From Oceanospirillum linum (GTDB lineage Bacteria > Pseudomonadota > Gammaproteobacteria > Pseudomonadales > Halomonadaceae), in assembly GCF_001995095.2 (NCBI RefSeq), contig NZ_MTSD02000001.1, positions 930,001 through 994,000 of the forward strand: 64,000 nt of DNA. The letters are read 5' to 3'. Under the pieces are notes generated by a model. That model saw nothing but the letters and a program-made list of their open reading frames with translations. It was not told the DNA's origin and did not search any database. Below are positions 59,988-64,000 of the stretch, one piece after another (the first letter of the stretch is position 1; each line of letters starts with the position of its first letter). The translations under genes and the position numbers were made by a program.

Positions 59988-60788
59988 TCAGGGCTTCCTG
60001 GCCAGAACATGAATATAGCGCCCCATCCGCCAATAGGGTTCCTGGTGACAATAACGCCACTCAAGCTCTAACAGCTTTTCCAGATCTTCATCCGAAGGCG
60101 CTTTATCCCGCAGGTAGTCGGTAAAAACCCGAATACCTGCAACAGAAGCAACCTCCAAACCCAGGTTTTTTAAGCCATCAATCACTAACATTGGTTTTTG
60201 CGGGCTAATGGGCGTTAAACGTAAGCGTTGCCCCGTACCGTCAAGGGTATCTCTAAGTGCTTTGTCGTAGTTACCCTTCACAATATTGCTGAAGCGCAGG
60301 CCATCTTCATTAAAAAACATCAGGGATAACCAACCGCCAGACTGTATCTGATTCACAATAGCAGGCAAGGCATCCAACGGCTGGTGTAGCCACTCAAGCA
60401 CCGCATGGCACACCACCAGCTGTGCCGGTGGCACCTGCTCGCTCAGCTCCTGCAAACGGTAGGGATAGCATACTACAGGCTTATCATAGGTCGCTGATTG
60501 TTCCTGAAACAGCTGATCAGCCTCAGCCCGCATATCATCGGCAGGCTCAGTAAAGGTAACCTGATGACCTTGTTTGGCAAACCAGTCAGACATTTGCCCC
60601 AAGCCTCCGCCAATGTCCAGCACCTGCGCAGAATCAACCGCAGCCACAAAGGGGATTTTCTGCAAATCACGGGCTAAGAGTTCCTGACGCAACCAACCTT
60701 TGTTGGTGCCGTAGACATTATTACGAAACTTCTCCGCCAATCCGTTAAAGATTTTATCCGTTTGAATTTTAGCGCGGGGTGCAGCCAA
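59988..60788 (-). CDS. cmoM: tRNA cmo5U methyltransferase CmoM (SmtA-like)
   Basis: A 266-residue SAM methyltransferase. E. coli CmoM landmarks are present: A-E-K-F-R-N-N-V-Y-G-T-N-K-G, V-C-H-A-V-L-E-W-L, G-G-W-L-S-L-M-F-F-N and E-P-Y-x-x-x-G-R-Y-I-H-V. CmoM methylates 5-carboxymethoxyuridine to its methyl ester. It stands first in the order cmoM, rsmC, cmoA, cmoB, all on the minus strand. Confidence 0.92.
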   Translation of the reverse strand: MAAPRAKIQTDKIFNGLAEKFRNNVYGTNKGWLRQELLARDLQKIPFVAAVDSAQVLDIGGGLGQMSDWFAKQGHQVTFTEPADDMRAEADQLFQEQSATYDKPVVCYPYRLQELSEQVPPAQLVVCHAVLEWLHQPLDALPAIVNQIQSGGWLSLMFFNEDGLRFSNIVKGNYDKALRDTLDGTGQRLRLTPISPQKPMLVIDGLKNLGLEVASVAGIRVFTDYLRDKAPSDEDLEKLLELEWRYCHQEPYWRMGRYIHVLARKP

Positions 60789-61015
60789 GGCAGTAACCTC
60801 TATACAGAGTACAAAAATAAGCGATGTAATAATGAAGTAAAAATTAAGAGGCGGATACTAAAGGATTTTGGCTGGGGGATAAAGGCTGGTGCCTGACCTG
60901 AAAAGGCCCTATAGGCTATATGCATGGCATCAATAGGGCTCAGGCATGACTTATATATAAAAAACAATATTGGCCGTTCAAGGAACGGCCAACGGACTAT
61001 CAATCAAAAAATCAG

Positions 61016-62464
61016 TTACTTATGGCTCTTCAGGTCCAGACCCTTAACAATATATAGGCGGTTACCATCAACGGTTTCAGCATCCAGCATCTTCTGTTCT
61101 AACTCACCACCAGTTGACCAGGTTGCAAAGTCGTCATCATTTAACACGCCCAAGCGCTCACCATCAATCAACCACAAGCCTTCCATCTTATCATGGGGGT
61201 ATTGAATCTCTGAGACCATATCCACTACTAAGGTTTTTTCAACCGGCAAAACACCAATCTCTGCCAACCCCTGCCAGCCACGATCCAGTACAACCTGCTC
61301 AACAGTTTGCCCGTTCACAAGCAGGCCTAAACTTTCATCCTGAGAAAGTTTTCCTGTCTCGTCTAAAGACTCCAGATCAGTACCAGAATCTAAATCAACA
61401 CGATAAACCGTTTTTTGTGCGTCAGGGGAAGCTGCACCTGAACCCTTTGGTCCACCAAACAGAAAGGCACCATCGCGCTCCAGCACTAAAAACTCAGTAT
61501 CACTGATGGCAACAATTTCAGAATTGGAGTTTTGACTCTTTTCCTGTTTATACAAATACTGTCCAATCGCGCCGGTATCCAGGTTTATAGTTACAATGCG
61601 CGTCACATCTAAATTTTTCACCACCTTTGATGGGTTATAGATCGTTGACTGCATAATACCCACCAACGTCTTTTCATCTGGTGTAACCGCCAAACCTTCC
61701 ATACCGCGGTTGGCACGTCGGTTGGCATACTCTCCTGGAAGCTTAATTTTGCCACGCTCATCGTTAGCAAATGCATTAATCCGGTCTATCTCGATACCAT
61801 CTGCATTGTAATGAACAATATGAGGACCATATTCATCACTCACCCAAAAAGTCCCATCCGTCAATGCTACTAAACCTTCACCATCCAGGCCGTAGTCATC
61901 TAGCTTAATAGGGTTACTCACTTCATCATAAGCCAATCCAGGTGTCACCAGGACAGGAGAACCATCAGCGTTATATGGCGTTTCGCCTGTCCCACCCAGT
62001 GCAGATGAGTTTGGCAAACCACTAATTAAATGCCCATCACGATCCTTCAGAAGGATCGTCTTACGTAGTTCAACAGCACCATCAGCCATTACTTCAAACA
62101 GACCGATTCTCGGAGTGTAATCAGGTGTAGGGAACGTCTTGCCTTTACCGTAGCCCCCAGCAAAAGATGCATTCGGGCCCCGGTCAGTCAATGCATAAAA
62201 CTGCGTTACCTTTTGTGGATGTGCCGTCATAGCTGAGCCATAACCACCATTACGCACTTCAAAAGCCTTCTGAGTCTTGTTATCGATCAGATCATCTCTC
62301 AGCACTGTATAAGGTAGCAAAGCACCTTCGGAAGAAACTGCATCCAGTACGTGTGTTATGGCAGAATTCTTATTGTCACCGGAATCATTACTGCTATCAT
62401 CACAACCGGCTAAACCGACAGATAATGCAACCACAGCAGTAGCAAAAAAAATCTCTAATTTCAT
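61016..62464 (-). CDS. Esterase-like phytase-domain lipoprotein
   Basis: A 482-residue exported lipoprotein. A signal peptide ends in V-G-L-A-G-C (cysteine near 21). Residues about 65-470 form a phytase-like/esterase-like beta-propeller domain (A-L-T-D-R-G-P-N, D-G-E-G-L-V, W-V-S-D-E-Y-G-P-H and G-M-E-G-L-A). The family is found with phosphatase-like enzymes, but the substrate is unknown. The ATG at 62464 has AAGGTGAG seven bases upstream and gives an ideal signal peptide; the frame starts at 62494. A Pho-box-like promoter lies upstream. Confidence 0.85.
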   Translation of the reverse strand: MKLEIFFATAVVALSVGLAGCDDSSNDSGDNKNSAITHVLDAVSSEGALLPYTVLRDDLIDNKTQKAFEVRNGGYGSAMTAHPQKVTQFYALTDRGPNASFAGGYGKGKTFPTPDYTPRIGLFEVMADGAVELRKTILLKDRDGHLISGLPNSSALGGTGETPYNADGSPVLVTPGLAYDEVSNPIKLDDYGLDGEGLVALTDGTFWVSDEYGPHIVHYNADGIEIDRINAFANDERGKIKLPGEYANRRANRGMEGLAVTPDEKTLVGIMQSTIYNPSKVVKNLDVTRIVTINLDTGAIGQYLYKQEKSQNSNSEIVAISDTEFLVLERDGAFLFGGPKGSGAASPDAQKTVYRVDLDSGTDLESLDETGKLSQDESLGLLVNGQTVEQVVLDRGWQGLAEIGVLPVEKTLVVDMVSEIQYPHDKMEGLWLIDGERLGVLNDDDFATWSTGGELEQKMLDAETVDGNRLYIVKGLDLKSHK

Positions 62465-62691
62465 CAAGCTCACCTTTATCTTCATTTTAAGCATCCTGAT
62501 AAAACCTCACTTGAGACAGATATCATTCAACGGCAATCAGATATCTCCAATTTCAGCCAAATAAAACCTAAAAGAGGCGATTCCATTCACTCCAGTCAAG
62601 TCCCGTTTATCTTCAATATACCCAATGCAAGTGTTCACAAGTGCCATTACATCGCATGACAACGAATAAAAACTATACTAAGTCCGGCAGA

Positions 62692-62718
62692 TGACAGTGG
62701 TGTAACCTTAATGTGACA
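62692..62718 (-). promoter_or_regulatory. Pho-box-like repeats upstream of the phytase-like gene
   Basis: On the minus strand, TGTCA occurs at 62718-62714 and at 62696-62692, exactly 22 bases apart, with a weaker GGTTA midway. This 11-base periodicity is the PhoB pattern. TATAGT (a -10-like hexamer) lies eight bases beyond the third repeat unit. The transcript would have a leader of about 200 bases. Nothing else is recognised in 62465-62878. Confidence 0.5.
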
Positions 62719-62878
62719 AAAATAATCACCTAATAATGTACCTGGCTTTTCAGTATTAACAGGCACCAGGTTAACTTTTAGGTTTGGCGGAAAGGAGAAA
62801 GGAGAGGCTTGGCAGGCAACGGCAAAAGGAATAAAGCCTTACAGGTAAGCTAGGCGAGAATATTTCCAGACATAAAAA

Positions 62879-62898
62879 AACCAGCCCGAAGGCTGGTT
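62879..62898 (-). terminator. Terminator of the porin gene
   Basis: AACCAGCC (62879-62886), loop, GGCTGGTT (62891-62898). On the minus strand the loop reads TTCG and the stem is followed by a run of seven T. Confidence 0.9.
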
Positions 62899-62930
62899 CT
62901 TTTTGTTCGGTATCTTAGCTAATCAGGAGA

Positions 62931-63815
62931 TTAGAAAGACAGAACAGCACCTACAGCAGTAGACTCGGCAGTATCACCATCGCCAAGCTCAACGTAGGTG
63001 TACATGTTGCTGCCTAGGCTATAAGTTGCACCAAACATGTAGTTGGTTTCACTGTCAGCACCAGACTTATCTTCTTCAGACATATCAACAACAGCGTAAA
63101 CATTACCCATGCCATAGTTAAAGTCAGCTGAAGCAGAAATAACTGATTTGTATGCGTCAGAAGTTTCGAACTTACCACCCAGAGTCAGAGCGTCAGCAGA
63201 GAACTGCGCACCAACACCAACGCCATCTTCAGAATCAAATGCAGCAGAAGCAACAATGCCTTCAGCTACTGCAAATTTAGCACCCAACTGCATAACTTGC
63301 TGCTTGTCTTCAACTGCTTCCGTACCTTCGTTCAGCTGAACAGAAGCACCAACAGTCAGAGCACCGAATTCGCCAGTGTACTGAACTTGCTGGTTTTCAC
63401 CCGCAGTGAAGCTAGATGATACGTAGTCAGCAAACTCAGCTGCGTAAACCATATCATGTACAAAATCGTTTGATACTGTATCAAATGCACCAACACGAAC
63501 AGTACCGAAGCTACCTTTCACACCCAGATAGTTCTGGTCAGAAATTTCCAGACCGTCTTTTTGGCCAGTACCCTTAGGTGCGCCTTTGTTGGTGCCTGCG
63601 TCAAATTCAAACTCAGCCTTATAGATAGCAGTTAGGCCATTGTTCAGCGCTTCTTCACCTTTAAAGCCGATGGTGGAACCGTTATCAGCCGCATACATAT
63701 CATCTGTTGCATCTACAACAACCTGAATGTTGCCGTATACAGTAGGAGCCGCTTGTGCAGCTACTGAGAAGCTCATAGCACCAGCAATAGCGGTAGCAAT
63801 CAGAGTCTTTTTCAT
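62931..63815 (-). CDS. Gram-negative general porin
   Basis: A 294-residue outer-membrane porin. A clean signal peptide (cleavage after A-Q-A near residue 22) is followed by A-P-T-V-Y-G-N-I-Q, the usual first strand of trimeric porins, and repeated alternating beta-strand patterns ending in G-A-V-L-S-F with the terminal phenylalanine required for assembly. Mature protein of about 270 residues, small for a 16-strand porin. AAAGGA precedes the ATG. The 185 bases upstream to the window edge hold the promoter. Confidence 0.92.
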   Translation of the reverse strand: MKKTLIATAIAGAMSFSVAAQAAPTVYGNIQVVVDATDDMYAADNGSTIGFKGEEALNNGLTAIYKAEFEFDAGTNKGAPKGTGQKDGLEISDQNYLGVKGSFGTVRVGAFDTVSNDFVHDMVYAAEFADYVSSSFTAGENQQVQYTGEFGALTVGASVQLNEGTEAVEDKQQVMQLGAKFAVAEGIVASAAFDSEDGVGVGAQFSADALTLGGKFETSDAYKSVISASADFNYGMGNVYAVVDMSEEDKSGADSETNYMFGATYSLGSNMYTYVELGDGDTAESTAVGAVLSF

Positions 63816-64000
63816 TTGATAATTTCCTTTCTCTACTCAATCGCTCTGCATAAATGCAGAAGTTTTATCGGTGTGCTGACTGGATATTCATACAATCCAG
63901 CCAATCAATAACCGTTATTGTTTCAATCGCAGGAGCTACTTTAAACATCCTGCGGCCGCATGGCAATAGTCAAATCCGCCCTTTTTTCAATGAATTTATA

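Overview
The window is a stretch of ordinary chromosome from a marine-type gammaproteobacterium. PutA without an N-terminal DNA-binding domain plus a separate Lrp-type PutR, three chemoreceptors, several c-di-GMP proteins, a PHA synthase, nudF-yqiB-cpdA, cmoA-cmoB and a cysDN locus suggest an Oceanospirillaceae-like bacterium (inference; genus not determined). Codon use looks uniform. The exceptions are short repeat-rich or AT-richer patches around the HEPN/MNT toxin-antitoxin pair (about 26.5-27.6 kb) and the Abi-like gene (40.2-41.5 kb).

Layout. 1-2.6 kb: proline catabolism, putA (cut by the window edge) divergent from putR. 2.7-7.7 kb: a Sel1-repeat protein, an MFS transporter, a RarD-type permease, a nucleoside-recognition membrane protein and an Lrp/AsnC regulator. 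7.9-26.1 kb: signalling and transport, with a GGDEF protein, a dCache chemoreceptor, a Na+/alanine symporter, a hybrid histidine kinase with an adjacent receiver-ATPase protein, a Kef-type antiporter, a lipoprotein overlapping a PAS-PAS-GGDEF gene that is frameshifted by a G10 tract inside the GGDEF codons, and two tandem HDOD proteins. 26.2-33.9 kb: the SUF iron-sulfur operon on the minus strand (Rrf2 regulator, sufB, C, D, S, T and a Rieske ferredoxin), with mntA-hepT and a cluster of dispersed palindromic repeats lying between sufT and the Rieske gene. 34.1-38.8 kb: a second dCache chemoreceptor and a PHA synthase with a histone-H1-like tail. 38.9-44.8 kb (minus strand): guaB, guaA, an Abi-type HEPN protein that appears to carry a C-terminal CBS-like pair, and a PepSY membrane protein that has lost its normal start. 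45.0-48.8 kb: xseA, an M23 peptidase, the zinc-independent ribosomal protein genes rpmJ2 and rpmE2 behind a Zur-like operator, and a small unknown protein. 48.9-53.7 kb: cysD-cysN and nudF-yqiB-cpdA. 54-60.8 kb: an sCache chemoreceptor, greB, a DUF2892 protein, and an RNA-methylation cluster (cmoM, rsmC, cmoA, cmoB). 61-64 kb: a phytase-like lipoprotein with a Pho-box-like promoter, then a porin.

The best candidates for something new are the Abi/HEPN-CBS gene directly downstream of guaBA (possible nucleotide-sensing abortive infection), the homopolymer that could switch a diguanylate cyclase on and off inside its own active-site motif, and the toxin-antitoxin pair embedded with palindromic repeats in the SUF gene cluster. 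All coordinates and motifs were read by eye; no database search was run.
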